Shown here piece after piece: positions 1 through 7,714 of a stretch of DNA of 24,290 bases. The notes under the pieces are model-generated. The model saw only the letters and a program-made list of their open reading frames with translations. It was not told the origin of the DNA and made no database searches. The translations under genes were made by a program, and so were the position numbers. The first letter of the stretch is position 1; every line of letters starts with the position of its first letter. Location of the stretch: positions 1-24,290 of the IMG/VR virus record IMGVR_UViG_3300014839_001400; one strand, 5' to 3'. Source of the stretch: a virus.

Positions 1-600
1 TTAGATCTCCTGCCATCGGACGAAGGTAGCGAGCTCGCCCTTCTCTCCGAATTCGGTGTCGTCTGCCAGCACGAGCTGATGAGTGACCAGCTTGGTGCTC
101 TTGCTGGGTGATGTAGGTGTTATGACTGTGCTGTCAAACAGCAGAGGGTTTGTCGTGCCGTAAAGATCTGCATCAGCGCAGGCTATGACCTCATCCTTGT
201 AGTAGCCATGGCCATGAGTAGCGTCTTTGATATCGTATCCATAGCTTCCTGCCACGCCCGTCGGTGCTACGTAGTTCGCCACCGGACAGCCGGCGTCGAT
301 GCCGTTGTCCTTCAGAGCCACCTGGACCCGGCCGCTGTGCAGCTTCCAATCACTCTTGATAGTCTGTGTCGTGCCCCATCTCCAGTTGGAGAGCTGGCTG
401 TATATTCCACTGATTATCTCTGCGCCGGTGTACATCCAGCAGGACCTGTAAGTCTCGCCCGTCGGAGGAACGTTGCAGGGATATGCAAGCCCAGGGTCTC
501 TCTGGCTAGGGATGGCTGTGTTGTACCTCTGGATCGTCAGGGGTGTCTTGGTCCCCGGAGCGATTCCATAGTATCCTACAATCTGAACAGTTGCTGCCAT
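1..600 (-). CDS. Probable virion (tail) structural protein
   Basis: The 199-residue product begins at ATG 600, preceded at good spacing by the Shine-Dalgarno-like GAGGTGA, and ends with TAA at 1-3, so the gene is complete. I do not recognise a domain. It has no signal peptide or membrane segment, is rich in Gly, Thr and Tyr, and looks like a compact beta-rich protein. It follows the gp10-like neck gene directly. In HK97-like gene orders that position usually holds a tail terminator or tail tube protein, so a tail tube role is an inference from position only. It has several Cys residues (about 42, 54, 104 and 141), which is somewhat unusual for a tail tube. Confidence 0.5.
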   Translation of the reverse strand: MAATVQIVGYYGIAPGTKTPLTIQRYNTAIPSQRDPGLAYPCNVPPTGETYRSCWMYTGAEIISGIYSQLSNWRWGTTQTIKSDWKLHSGRVQVALKDNGIDAGCPVANYVAPTGVAGSYGYDIKDATHGHGYYKDEVIACADADLYGTTNPLLFDSTVITPTSPSKSTKLVTHQLVLADDTEFGEKGELATFVRWQEI

Positions 601-619
601 AAATTAATCACCTCAAATG

Positions 620-985
620 CTAAAAACTTTCAATGATCTTGTCTGCGAGAGCCTCTTCCAGCTCGTCGAGATACTCCTCTCCAGGCCCATCGGCCACCGG
701 CCCAAACACCGGCCGGGGAGGGATCCGCTTGGTGCCATGCTCATTCCAAAAAACGTATTCTCCGATTTTAGGATCGAAAACACCGACCTCTGCTTCGGTC
801 GGTGTGACCCGGACCTCGATGCTTTCCCGGTAGGCCCAGGTGTCCCGGAGGGTCAGGTCGTGCCCCTTTTTCATGATAGTTGCCGGAGCATTGGGTGGCG
901 GCACGCCCGAGTCGATCCTGGCCTCCAGGGCCGCTTTGTACTTCTTTGCCGTGAGCTCCAGCTCAGGCGAGAAATCGGGTTCCAA
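620..985 (-). CDS. HK97 gp10-like neck / tail-completion protein
   Basis: The 121-residue product resembles the HK97 gp10-like family of head-tail joining proteins. It has an N-terminal amphipathic helix, a middle beta region, and the characteristic segment around residues 78-94 reading approximately FWNEHGTKRIPPRPVFGP, matching the family pattern of an E-x-GT followed by a P-x-RP-F motif. A helical tail follows. The start is a TTG (983-985) preceded by GGTGATC, which overlaps the stop of the upstream gene and implies translational coupling. The stop is TAG, followed after three sense codons by TGA inside the Shine-Dalgarno region of the next gene. In head-neck complexes this protein closes the connector and accepts the tail. 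Confidence 0.72.
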   Translation of the reverse strand: MEPDFSPELELTAKKYKAALEARIDSGVPPPNAPATIMKKGHDLTLRDTWAYRESIEVRVTPTEAEVGVFDPKIGEYVFWNEHGTKRIPPRPVFGPVADGPGEEYLDELEEALADKIIESF

Positions 986-991
986 AAATGA

Positions 992-2017
992 TCACCAAGT
1001 AAGGCCTATGAGCTGTGCTCGTGCGCTTGCTGCAATAGATACTTTCAGTCCTACCTTCAGTCTCATGGGCACCAGTAAAGTTGATTGAGGAACATGACTG
1101 GCGGATTGTAGCGTTGCGGTTATCGCATGATAATGGATTTTGGGTACGTTATTATTATAAGGTGCCCCGTTTCCAGTCCCCGTAGATGAAGTGTACGAAC
1201 CAGAATTGCCTGATATGGATTGGGTGTGTGTATCTGATCCGCTCAAAGTCGGATCAGAATCTCCTGGCATGAGGTTCGCATCTTTCCAGCCGGTCAGGAT
1301 CTCCCAGTTGGATCCTGGTGACCCATCACAAAAGACCACAGAGCCCGCCTGGGCGTTGAGAGTCAGAGCCAGTGCCTCGTAAAGTCTGGTCACTAATTGT
1401 CTGGGTGGCGTGTATACAGAGTCAGAGATTAAACTTAGTGAATGGGTGTGGCTGGCTTTTATCCCCATAAGGTCGGTGCCGCCGGCCGTCCAGTCATAAT
1501 CACCACTACCCCAAGAACCAGTAGTGCCTTGGCAAGTATGATTTTTGGTGTTTGTGTTTCCACCAGTTGCTCCCGGGGTTGTGTTCATGATGAATTTGCC
1601 ATCGGCCGCCGTGAAGCGAGCTAAAGTGGTATCGGTGGTCAGCGCCTGATAGCTCATGATCACGGCCCCATCTGGGAATCGACATTCATTGGCTTCCCAA
1701 GCGACTAGATCCATGTAAATGATGTCCAGACCATAAAAAGGGGGATCGTTGTTGTTAGACGAAATTGTCCAGCTAGGTTGAGCATGCGTATGGACCGCAA
1801 ATCCATTTGAATAGTCCGACCCTTGCACCGGATTATTACCAGTGCCGCATGTAAAGCTAGACATCGACCCATGGTTATGCGTGGCCGCACCGACCTGGGA
1901 TAGATGATTGCCCGGTGTGTCGGTGAACCTCACGTATCGGCCCTGCCTTGTTAAGCGGGTCCAGGGTGAAGGTGGATCGGAGGTCTCTTTCCAAAAAACG
2001 TAGATATTCGTTGTCAT
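992..2017 (-). CDS. Tail-collar / short-tail-fibre-like protein with three HxH modules
   Basis: The 341-residue product is Gly/Ser/Thr/Asn-rich and carries paired HxH motifs like those that bind metal in trimeric phage receptor-binding tips (T4 gp12/gp37 type). HxH or related histidines occur at residues 47/49 with 76/78, 160 with 190/192, and 264 with 295/297. Each pair is separated by 29-31 residues. The gene therefore looks like three diverged copies of one collar-like module of about 105-115 residues. There is no signal peptide. Its ATG overlaps the TGA of the tail-fibre gene (TGAATG), so the two are translated together. It probably forms the distal receptor-binding part of the fibre. Function is inferred from motifs and neighbours. 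Confidence 0.6.
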   Translation of the reverse strand: MTTNIYVFWKETSDPPSPWTRLTRQGRYVRFTDTPGNHLSQVGAATHNHGSMSSFTCGTGNNPVQGSDYSNGFAVHTHAQPSWTISSNNNDPPFYGLDIIYMDLVAWEANECRFPDGAVIMSYQALTTDTTLARFTAADGKFIMNTTPGATGGNTNTKNHTCQGTTGSWGSGDYDWTAGGTDLMGIKASHTHSLSLISDSVYTPPRQLVTRLYEALALTLNAQAGSVVFCDGSPGSNWEILTGWKDANLMPGDSDPTLSGSDTHTQSISGNSGSYTSSTGTGNGAPYNNNVPKIHYHAITATLQSASHVPQSTLLVPMRLKVGLKVSIAASARAQLIGLTW

Positions 2018-3460
2018 TCACGTTGCCTCTAGAGACAGGGAGCAGACAATCAGCCATGCATTGGTAATTCCTGAAGTCTCTATCCTCAGAATATCGCCCG
2101 CGCTGACGGCAATGCTCAGGCCCGTCTCTTGATAATAAGTGTTGGAGGCGATGGCGAAAGTATCCACTGCACTACCGTGTGCCGCCCCCAGAGCGTGCTT
2201 GTATAGAGTGCAGGTGATGGAACATGAATCAAGCAAAACTTCCCATACTCTAGCAGCCACGATCTTGGAATTGATCGGTATCCGGATTTCACATGCTCCG
2301 TCCGTCAGGATCGCGTTGCCATCACCGAACGAGAATTCAACATCGAAGGTGCGTGTCGTCCAGGCCGGATCATTTGCCCCCTGGATGATAGTCTGCCCTG
2401 CAGCGCCCTTCGGAAGCCTGGCAGGACCGGTGGCGTCCCGGACCAGGATGTCTCCCCGGGTCGTCAGGACTGTCTGGAGGATGTAATAAGCATCTAAGTA
2501 GGTCTTCAGAGCGGCCTTGAGGTTTGACCAGGTCAGCTTCTTCAGGATCCAAGATGCTGCGCTGTCAACCAGAGCCAGCTCATCGGAGTCTGCAGGGGTC
2601 GTCTTTGACGTGGCTGCATGAATACTGGCAGTCGTGACATCTGCTCCGACCTGGGCGGCCGTGGTGCCGTGCGGGTTCGCTGTGCTGGCCAGGTGGCTGT
2701 CTATGGCTGCATGAGAATTGGTTCCTGCGTTTGATAGGGCCGTATGATCGATCTGTCCCCCATCTCCTCCACTGTGGTCGTGGCCGTCTCCGTTCGTGAC
2801 GCCCTTGGCCGACGGGGCGAGCGTGCCTGCCATGGTGCGGACTGCTTTTTCTGAGGGGACTTTTTGGTCCGATCCCGGGTTGCCCACCGAGGTCACAATG
2901 TCAGAAGTGTTGATCTTGGTGGCGGAAAGTGTCCGGACGGCCTTCTCCGAAGCAGATAACGAATCAGATCCAGGGTCAGCCACGGAGGTCGAGAGATCCC
3001 CCACGCCAACCGCAAACATCCAGATATATCCTGTGGATATGCTGGTAGCCGCAGCCGGTACCCAGATAACCCCGAGAATCACGCCAAGAGGAATTCCCTC
3101 TGGAGGTGTTGGCGAGGTGTAGCTTTTCCATTCGCCCAGGCTCTTGGGATCCTCGATAGCGTTGGGCGTGCCCGTGGCCACCTGCGGCGTGCCCGAAGTA
3201 TCTCTATATATGATGTCCATCCTGGGCATGTATCCATTGGCCGTCTGCAGGCTGACGTTCGCCTGGGTCACATCCATCGGGGCTCCATTGACCCGGATTC
3301 GGCCGGCCTCGACGGTGACTGCCATGCTGGCTGGATCCGTAGGAATGACACGGTTGCCATTCACGACCCCGGTTCCCCGGGCAGCCCGTGATAGAGCCTC
3401 GGTATGGGTTGGAAGGATACATTGATTCTTCTGCGGGGATAAGAACGAGACGTCGGCCAT
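2018..3460 (-). CDS. Tail fibre / receptor-binding protein
   Basis: The product is 480 residues from ATG 3460, which has GAGGG nine bases upstream; a TTG at 3475 is possible but less likely. The N-terminal 150 residues resemble phage baseplate or fibre attachment domains. Next come two copies of a repeat containing PGSD and SEKAVRT, then NPHGTTAAQVGA, a classic tail-fibre repeat. The C-terminal 120 residues look like a beta-sandwich receptor-binding head. An AT-rich promoter-like element lies upstream and the gene follows a 130-bp gap, so it may have its own promoter. It sits between neck genes, an unusual place for a fibre. It is presumably displayed at the virion tail or neck to bind the host cell surface. 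Confidence 0.72.
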   Translation of the reverse strand: MADVSFLSPQKNQCILPTHTEALSRAARGTGVVNGNRVIPTDPASMAVTVEAGRIRVNGAPMDVTQANVSLQTANGYMPRMDIIYRDTSGTPQVATGTPNAIEDPKSLGEWKSYTSPTPPEGIPLGVILGVIWVPAAATSISTGYIWMFAVGVGDLSTSVADPGSDSLSASEKAVRTLSATKINTSDIVTSVGNPGSDQKVPSEKAVRTMAGTLAPSAKGVTNGDGHDHSGGDGGQIDHTALSNAGTNSHAAIDSHLASTANPHGTTAAQVGADVTTASIHAATSKTTPADSDELALVDSAASWILKKLTWSNLKAALKTYLDAYYILQTVLTTRGDILVRDATGPARLPKGAAGQTIIQGANDPAWTTRTFDVEFSFGDGNAILTDGACEIRIPINSKIVAARVWEVLLDSCSITCTLYKHALGAAHGSAVDTFAIASNTYYQETGLSIAVSAGDILRIETSGITNAWLIVCSLSLEAT

Positions 3461-3510
3461 GCTATTTACCCTCAAAAATATTTGCTTTTGTAATTCGAAT
3501 TAGGCTCTAT

Positions 3511-3530
3511 AATATTGTTAATATATTTAC
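3511..3530 (-). promoter_or_regulatory. TATA-like promoter for the tail-fibre gene
   Basis: On the minus strand this stretch reads GTAAATATATTAACAATATT. The AAATATAT box (3521-3528) lies about 60 bases upstream of the fibre ATG at 3460, which would give a transcript with a leader of roughly 30 bases. The surrounding gap is the most AT-rich part of the late region. This is a motif call only. Confidence 0.4.
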
Positions 3531-3556
3531 TGGGGCCAGTATTTGAAATACCAGTT

Positions 3557-3561
3557 AAAAA
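3557..3561 (-). terminator. Short poly-U terminator-like tract
   Basis: About 30 bases after the stop of the 257-residue exported protein the minus strand reads TTATTTTTAA. Archaeal termination commonly occurs at U-tracts without a hairpin. The tract lies upstream of the TATA-like box, consistent with separate transcription of the fibre genes. Confidence 0.3.
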
Positions 3562-3591
3562 TAAGCTGAAGTAGGCAGAGCATGGCCCACC

Positions 3592-4365
3592 TCAGCTTGT
3601 GGTGTTGAGCACGGATATGATCTTCTTGCCGCGTGCATAGTAGTTGTATTTGCTGTTGTTTCTTGGCATCACGAAGATGGAATCCGGCACGGATTCATCC
3701 GAGATTATATCCTTGTTTAGATCTTCACAAGATCCTAACCACGATTCGGGTGTCACTATCGGGGTGGTCACGTTCAAGTGATTCCAGATAGTCCAGTTGC
3801 CCGATCTCTGAACAATCACATCGGTTGCAGGCCGTCCCGTCTTTTCATCCATGATAACAGCCTGTGCTATGTAGCTCAGGTTCTTACCATTGAACCGATA
3901 GTCAAGATCATAAGACAGAGCTCCATCCGCTCCGACCGTGAGCTTTCCGGCTGTCTCGGCCACGAATTCTCCTACAATTCCGTTAATCATCAATCGTTCG
4001 GTAGCGGCTTTGTTCTTCTGCCAGAATTGGAACATGGTCTTGCGAGTTCCACCAGCTTTATCGATTGACATTTCAGCGTCAAGGTTACTTGTCGAGTCCG
4101 AGTACGGATCTCCCTTGGTCTGCGTATAACTGTATCTCTCGTCTACACCTTCGCTCTTGTAAGCTCCCATTCTCACACTTTGACTCGTCGAGTGAAGATC
4201 AAAGTCAGAGGTTCCAGAACCCAGGCTAGTTCCCTCCATGATGACGTTTGCACCACTAGGGACTGATGTGCAGCAGACCAATATGAGCAGAGCGCAAACA
4301 CCCGCCAAACCAATAGCAAATGCAATGAAACTGATTTGAAAGGCATCTTTAGGCGAAAGCCTCAC
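3592..4365 (-). CDS. Membrane-anchored exported protein with glycosylation sequons
   Basis: The 257-residue product starts at GTG 4363-4365 behind a strong GGAGGT. A short basic N-terminus is followed by one hydrophobic span (about residues 9-33) ending in CC, then a long hydrophilic, apparently beta-rich ectodomain. The C-terminal half has five N-x-S/T sequons (NLS, NWT, NVT, NNS, NTT), consistent with archaeal S-layer-type glycosylation. I do not recognise a family. It is the last gene of a four-gene cassette of exported or membrane proteins. A role at the host envelope (egress, lysis, superinfection exclusion or surface remodelling) is plausible but unproven, and it may have been captured from a host surface protein. 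Confidence 0.6.
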   Translation of the reverse strand: MRLSPKDAFQISFIAFAIGLAGVCALLILVCCTSVPSGANVIMEGTSLGSGTSDFDLHSTSQSVRMGAYKSEGVDERYSYTQTKGDPYSDSTSNLDAEMSIDKAGGTRKTMFQFWQKNKAATERLMINGIVGEFVAETAGKLTVGADGALSYDLDYRFNGKNLSYIAQAVIMDEKTGRPATDVIVQRSGNWTIWNHLNVTTPIVTPESWLGSCEDLNKDIISDESVPDSIFVMPRNNSKYNYYARGKKIISVLNTTS

Positions 4366-4369
4366 GGCC

Positions 4370-4684
4370 TTACCTCCAGAGATGGAAAGGCGATTTAAGA
4401 CCTTCAGCTATTCCACATACCTCTTGGCCAGCTCGTATGATGACGCGCCCTTTCTCGCGCTCGGTCTTGTATTCCTCGACACTCATTTTCATGATCCTGG
4501 CCCGCTCCTCATCGTCTCCCTCGATGTTGCATTTGACATCCTGCATCATAGTTCCTATTTCTAAGAGCCTGGGGCTGTACTCAGCTTGATGCTTCCAACC
4601 GATGATAGAGAAATATGCACCAATGGCACACGCAGCTCCCACTACAAACAATAGGAACGCGTAGATGTAACTAAGATCCTGCAT
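4370..4684 (-). CDS. Small single-pass membrane protein
   Basis: The 104-residue protein has one N-terminal hydrophobic span (about residues 6-30, Ala/Gly/Phe-rich) followed by a charged, helical domain rich in Glu, Arg and Lys. The ATG has GAGG eight bases upstream. The TAA stop lies inside the ribosome-binding region of the next gene (GGAGGTAAGG), so the two are coupled. The topology fits a membrane-anchored accessory protein, possibly a holin-like or envelope-interacting factor in a host without peptidoglycan. No homologous family is recognised. Confidence 0.55.
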   Translation of the reverse strand: MQDLSYIYAFLLFVVGAACAIGAYFSIIGWKHQAEYSPRLLEIGTMMQDVKCNIEGDDEERARIMKMSVEEYKTEREKGRVIIRAGQEVCGIAEGLKSPFHLWR

Positions 4685-4693
4685 TTGGAAACC

Positions 4694-5071
4694 TCACTTG
4701 CTTTCCGTTGTCACTTCAGCGGTAACATTAGCAACAGGAGAAGTCGGGGCTAGTGGATTGAGTGTTTCAGCTAGACTAGATTTAGTATCCATGATCTCTT
4801 CTATATCCGGACCCAAAGTCTTCCATTGATCCCAGATATTGCCTGCTATCACTGCTAATGTCTTGCCTGTCTCCACGTTGCAGAACTGCCCTGAGTTCGC
4901 ACGATCAAAGATGTAAGCAAGTCCGTCAGATACGTCTTTTGTGACACCTAACAGAGCTTGCCTTCCATCTTCATAAGCGGCAATCTTCTTTTGGTTCTGG
5001 GACTCTCTGACAACTAAGCCGATCAGGCTTAGGACCGTGGTCAGAATCGCAAATACAGTCTCGTAATCCAT
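4694..5071 (-). CDS. Small membrane-anchored protein
   Basis: The 125-residue product has an N-terminal hydrophobic helix (about residues 5-21) with charged flanks. A soluble helical region with a single Cys follows, then a Pro/Thr/Val-rich tail with one NVT sequon. The ATG at 5071 lies two bases after the TGA of the upstream secreted protein, and the stop lies nine bases before the next ATG, so it is a tight operon member. By size and topology it could be a holin-like protein, but only one clear membrane span is visible. Function unknown. Confidence 0.52.
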   Translation of the reverse strand: MDYETVFAILTTVLSLIGLVVRESQNQKKIAAYEDGRQALLGVTKDVSDGLAYIFDRANSGQFCNVETGKTLAVIAGNIWDQWKTLGPDIEEIMDTKSSLAETLNPLAPTSPVANVTAEVTTESK

Positions 5072-5073
5072 GA

Positions 5074-5430
5074 TCAGTTCACCACCTTTTGAGAAGTCTC
5101 AGGTCCGTTCGAGATCTTCCAGGGCATTGGCAACATCTCTGAGGGAGTTAGGAATTCTTGGGCCTCATACTGTGCCGCTGGATCGTACCCGCCATTGCTC
5201 CCCAGACGTAGAGTCGACTTGTTTCCATACGGCTTTCCAATTTCTGGATTCGACTCCAGGAAAGCGGTTTGTGATGTGGTCAGGCTATTACTTGCAGTGT
5301 CCAGGCCGATATTCCCGGATTTCAGGTCCATCCGCTCGGATTCATTCAGCCCAGACAGGTTCACGACTGCTCCAGCCATGCCGATCATGGCAATGGAGAA
5401 AATAACCAAAATTGTAAGTTGTTTCATCAT
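5074..5430 (-). CDS. Small secreted protein with signal peptide
   Basis: The most likely start is the ATG at 5430, with GGAG about nine bases upstream; an ATG at 5439 sits too close to that motif. The 118-residue product opens with a textbook signal sequence: basic MMKQ, a hydrophobic core of about 15 residues, then an Ala-Gly-Ala cleavage-like site near residue 21. The mature part is hydrophilic, with NLS, NES and NKS sequons near the start and middle. No family is recognised. It is the first gene of the exported cassette. Confidence 0.6.
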   Translation of the reverse strand: MMKQLTILVIFSIAMIGMAGAVVNLSGLNESERMDLKSGNIGLDTASNSLTTSQTAFLESNPEIGKPYGNKSTLRLGSNGGYDPAAQYEAQEFLTPSEMLPMPWKISNGPETSQKVVN

Positions 5431-5455
5431 TTCAGGCATCTCCTCTATTATTTGG

Positions 5456-5620
5456 CTACGTTCCGGCTACCGTCATCAGTTGCCCATTTGCATCGCATTT
5501 GACCGGCACGAGCGTGCCCCCTGCAGCCGTGGCGTAAAGCACGATCTTCAACTCCCCGCCGTTGCCGCATTCCAGTGCCTTCTGTTTACCGTTACTTTTC
5601 TTTCCAAATATCTCGACCAT
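5456..5620 (-). CDS. Small beta-rich phage protein, 54 residues
   Basis: The ATG at 5618-5620 follows a strong GGAGGT with good spacing. The 54-residue product ends with TAG; if that were read through, only seven more residues precede TGA. The sequence has a basic N-terminus and a C-terminal part of the VPVKCDANGQL type, a pattern seen in many tiny phage head or neck genes of unknown role. It lies between a virion protein and the exported cassette. No function can be assigned. Confidence 0.55.
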   Translation of the reverse strand: MVEIFGKKSNGKQKALECGNGGELKIVLYATAAGGTLVPVKCDANGQLMTVAGT

Positions 5621-5655
5621 AAGTTACCTCCAAGAAAAGAAATGAAATAATAGGA

Positions 5656-6261
5656 TTATGCACAGTTGTAGACTCGGAAGGGCTGGGTGTTGCCGTATTC
5701 CAGATCTACTGCAGAGGAGACGTTCTTGACGTAGATGTCAATCGTCTTTCCCTGGTGAGGATCAGGATACCGGATCAGGTCTCCGATGGCCGGCACGGCC
5801 TCAGTGTAAATGTCGTAGTTGGTCTGCATATAGCCCGAGCCGCTGGGATCCTTCAGAACATGGGTCTTCGGGAAGCAGATTATCTCAATCGCCGTTAGCG
5901 TCTCTTTCTCGAGAGGAGCCCCTCCCACGGAGATGCATTCGACCAGGATATTGCAGTCCAGGCCTGTTGCCGTGATCGTGGGCAGGGCCGTGAGCTCCTG
6001 GCTGTTTGTCAGCCTGGTGGCCCGGGTGAACACCAGCTCCTCGGAGTTGACAAATACGCTGCCAGTTACGTCTTCATGTGCCGGAGAAGTCCCTGCAGCC
6101 GGCACGGCCGATATAGTGATAGCCACCCGGAAAGGTATAGTCGGAACCGGTCCGACCGGGATGACGGGCTGGAGGCCATCGAAGAGCACCCAGTTGCCGA
6201 GCCCCACTATCCAGGCATTGCTGACGCCCGTCTTGAACTCTTTGAAGTAAAACGGATCCAT
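5656..6261 (-). CDS. Probable virion protein downstream of the connector
   Basis: The 201-residue product has no membrane segments. It is beta-rich, with many Val, Ile, Thr and Pro residues, as in virion structural proteins. The ATG at 6261 has a modest AGGA seven bases upstream. It is in the same frame as the upstream 60-residue ORF, with only TAG and three codons between them. Suppression of that TAG would fuse the two into one protein of about 265 residues. It lies in the connector block, so a neck or tail-attachment structural role is inferred. Confidence 0.55.
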   Translation of the reverse strand: MDPFYFKEFKTGVSNAWIVGLGNWVLFDGLQPVIPVGPVPTIPFRVAITISAVPAAGTSPAHEDVTGSVFVNSEELVFTRATRLTNSQELTALPTITATGLDCNILVECISVGGAPLEKETLTAIEIICFPKTHVLKDPSGSGYMQTNYDIYTEAVPAIGDLIRYPDPHQGKTIDIYVKNVSSAVDLEYGNTQPFRVYNCA

Positions 6262-6270
6262 CTGTATATC

Positions 6271-6453
6271 CTAGTCCCCGGCCGGCGGCGAGAACCTCAG
6301 CCGGTTAAATTCTATGAGTTGTGACCTGTCAGCCATCATATAGGCAAAGGGCTGGTTTTCGCCAGCTTTTACCAGGCGCTTGAATTCGTTCCTGAATATC
6401 CTTGGCAGGCTCGCTTGTTCTAGCGGTGAGAGCCTGCGTGGTTGTGTTTCCAT
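6271..6453 (-). CDS. Small 60-residue protein, TAG-bounded on both sides
   Basis: The ATG at 6451-6453 directly follows the TAG of the connector gene and has a strong GGAGGA upstream. The product is basic in its first half (Arg/Lys-rich helix) and ends in a Pro/Gly-rich tail before TAG at 6271-6273. It is in the same frame as both neighbours. No family is recognised. Its good ribosome-binding site supports independent translation. Confidence 0.55.
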   Translation of the reverse strand: METQPRRLSPLEQASLPRIFRNEFKRLVKAGENQPFAYMMADRSQLIEFNRLRFSPPAGD

Positions 6454-6846
6454 CTAAATTCCTCCAGGATAATATCCGTGATTGTCGTGCTGGCCCATCC
6501 AGAAGTTCCGCTTACCTGGCTGGGCAGATGTTGTCCTGGGTGTCAGGCTGGGGCTCAGGGCCAGGGCCCTCAGGGCTGCAGCCTTCTTTCTCCATCCTTC
6601 GGCTTTCTGTGATAGCGAGACGGACGAGCCGTCCATTGATTTGTCTGCCAGGCCTGCGTAGGTGCCGGCTATGGTCTCGGCACAGAAGGCTGCAGCCAGA
6701 AGGATGTTGTCATTAGCCCGGTCCAGGTTGTACTCGATCTCTGCATCGGTAATCAGATCCAGACTGGCAGCCCGGCCCAACTCCAGCCGCACTGCATCGA
6801 CCGGGACGTTGGCAGGGTCGCCGGTGTAGGTAGAATCTTCAGCCAT
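6454..6846 (-). CDS. Head-tail connector, gp6/gp15-like adaptor
   Basis: Starting at ATG 6846 (GAGGAA five bases upstream) the product has 130 residues. It shows the layout of phage gp6-like head-tail adaptors: a short N-terminal region, RLELG followed by LITDAEIEYNL, then a helix rich in Ala with AAAFCAETIA, and a final LSQKAEGWRKKAAALRALAL helix. Adaptors of this family form a ring under the portal. A Pro/Gly-rich tail ends at TAG, immediately followed by the ATG of the next gene. An alternative start further upstream is unlikely because it lacks a ribosome-binding site. Confidence 0.72.
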   Translation of the reverse strand: MAEDSTYTGDPANVPVDAVRLELGRAASLDLITDAEIEYNLDRANDNILLAAAFCAETIAGTYAGLADKSMDGSSVSLSQKAEGWRKKAAALRALALSPSLTPRTTSAQPGKRNFWMGQHDNHGYYPGGI

Positions 6847-6905
6847 AATTCCTCGTTTATTATCATTATCAGAAAAAAAATATCGGCCAGACGAATCTGG
6901 CTTAG

Positions 6906-7517
6906 TTAGGTCCAGGTTCCGGCGGAGGCTACGATAAACCAACCTGTGCCGTTGCAGGTTACCTTCAGCATGCTGTAGATGTCGCTGTTGGTCTTGGTGG
7001 CTGCACCGTTGATGGTCTCGGCACCTTCACCGTCAAGGACCACGTTGTATGTTCCCGGGTCTTCGACTATGATCACGGTGATCGTTCTGCCTGCATTATC
7101 TGCTGCTGTAGGTAGGACAATCGTTGAATGCGCCAAAATGGCGCCGATGAAGATCAGGTCCGGATCCGTGTCGGTGATCGTATAGCCGGCAGTCTTTGTC
7201 AGGCTGCGCTCGATTGTGGCGCCCTTAGTGACCTTCTTGCCTGCTGTAACGGTGACATTGCCATGAAGCGTGTTTGCGCCCGATGGTGAGTCGAACGTGC
7301 CAGTGGACAGGGCGTAGTCGAGGTTATCTTCACCCGCATTGGCTATGATGTCGTATCCCGCACCCACATTCAGATCGTGCGAGAGCACGTTCGAGGGAGT
7401 GTTAGCATCCGGTGATAGTACAGCGCACTTCAGGGTGCCTGTGACTTCGCCGTCCCCAATCTCGACTTTATCGAACTTTGTCTTTCCGAAGAATCGCTCA
7501 AGCGGTATTGCTGCCAT
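6906..7517 (-). CDS. Beta-rich virion protein, possibly head or decoration fibre
   Basis: From ATG 7517 (GAGG eight bases upstream) the product has 203 residues. The N-terminal 40 residues are a distinct small domain (PLERFFGKTKFDKVEIGDG). The rest is Thr/Ala/Gly/Asn-rich and beta-like. The segment around residues 125-165 (GAILAHSTIVLPTAA followed by ITVIIVEDPGTYNVVLDGEG) resembles short beta-helix or phage surface repeats, with TIVLPTA seen in many phage fibres. It overlaps the end of the 69-residue gene by 20 bases. A role as head decoration or head fibre is inferred from its place just after the capsid gene. Confidence 0.55.
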   Translation of the reverse strand: MAAIPLERFFGKTKFDKVEIGDGEVTGTLKCAVLSPDANTPSNVLSHDLNVGAGYDIIANAGEDNLDYALSTGTFDSPSGANTLHGNVTVTAGKKVTKGATIERSLTKTAGYTITDTDPDLIFIGAILAHSTIVLPTAADNAGRTITVIIVEDPGTYNVVLDGEGAETINGAATKTNSDIYSMLKVTCNGTGWFIVASAGTWT

Positions 7518-7707
7518 CTTTCGCAACCTCCCTCACAAGCTCTTCCGGCATTTCGACCACATTACCTGCATTTAGCAGGACGCCAAGAGACCTGATTTTT
7601 AGAGCCTCCCGGGGCTTGAGAATTTCGCCCCGCCGGAATTTGCGCGGTGCTTTTAGGACTTCGTCGTATGTTTCGAAGCCCCGTTCAACACGGTAGACTT
7701 TTGTCAT
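7498..7707 (-). CDS. Small basic protein in head module
   Basis: This 69-residue protein begins at ATG 7707, seven bases beyond the capsid gene stop. It has a beta-like N-terminus (TKVYRVERGFETYDE), a basic middle with FRRGEIL, and a helical end. Small genes of this type commonly sit between the capsid gene and the connector genes in Mu-like and HK97-like phages, where they are mostly uncharacterised. No catalytic or metal-binding motif is visible. Confidence 0.55.
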   Translation of the reverse strand: MTKVYRVERGFETYDEVLKAPRKFRRGEILKPREALKIRSLGVLLNAGNVVEMPEELVREVAKDGSNTA

Positions 7708-7714
7708 CGTTGCC

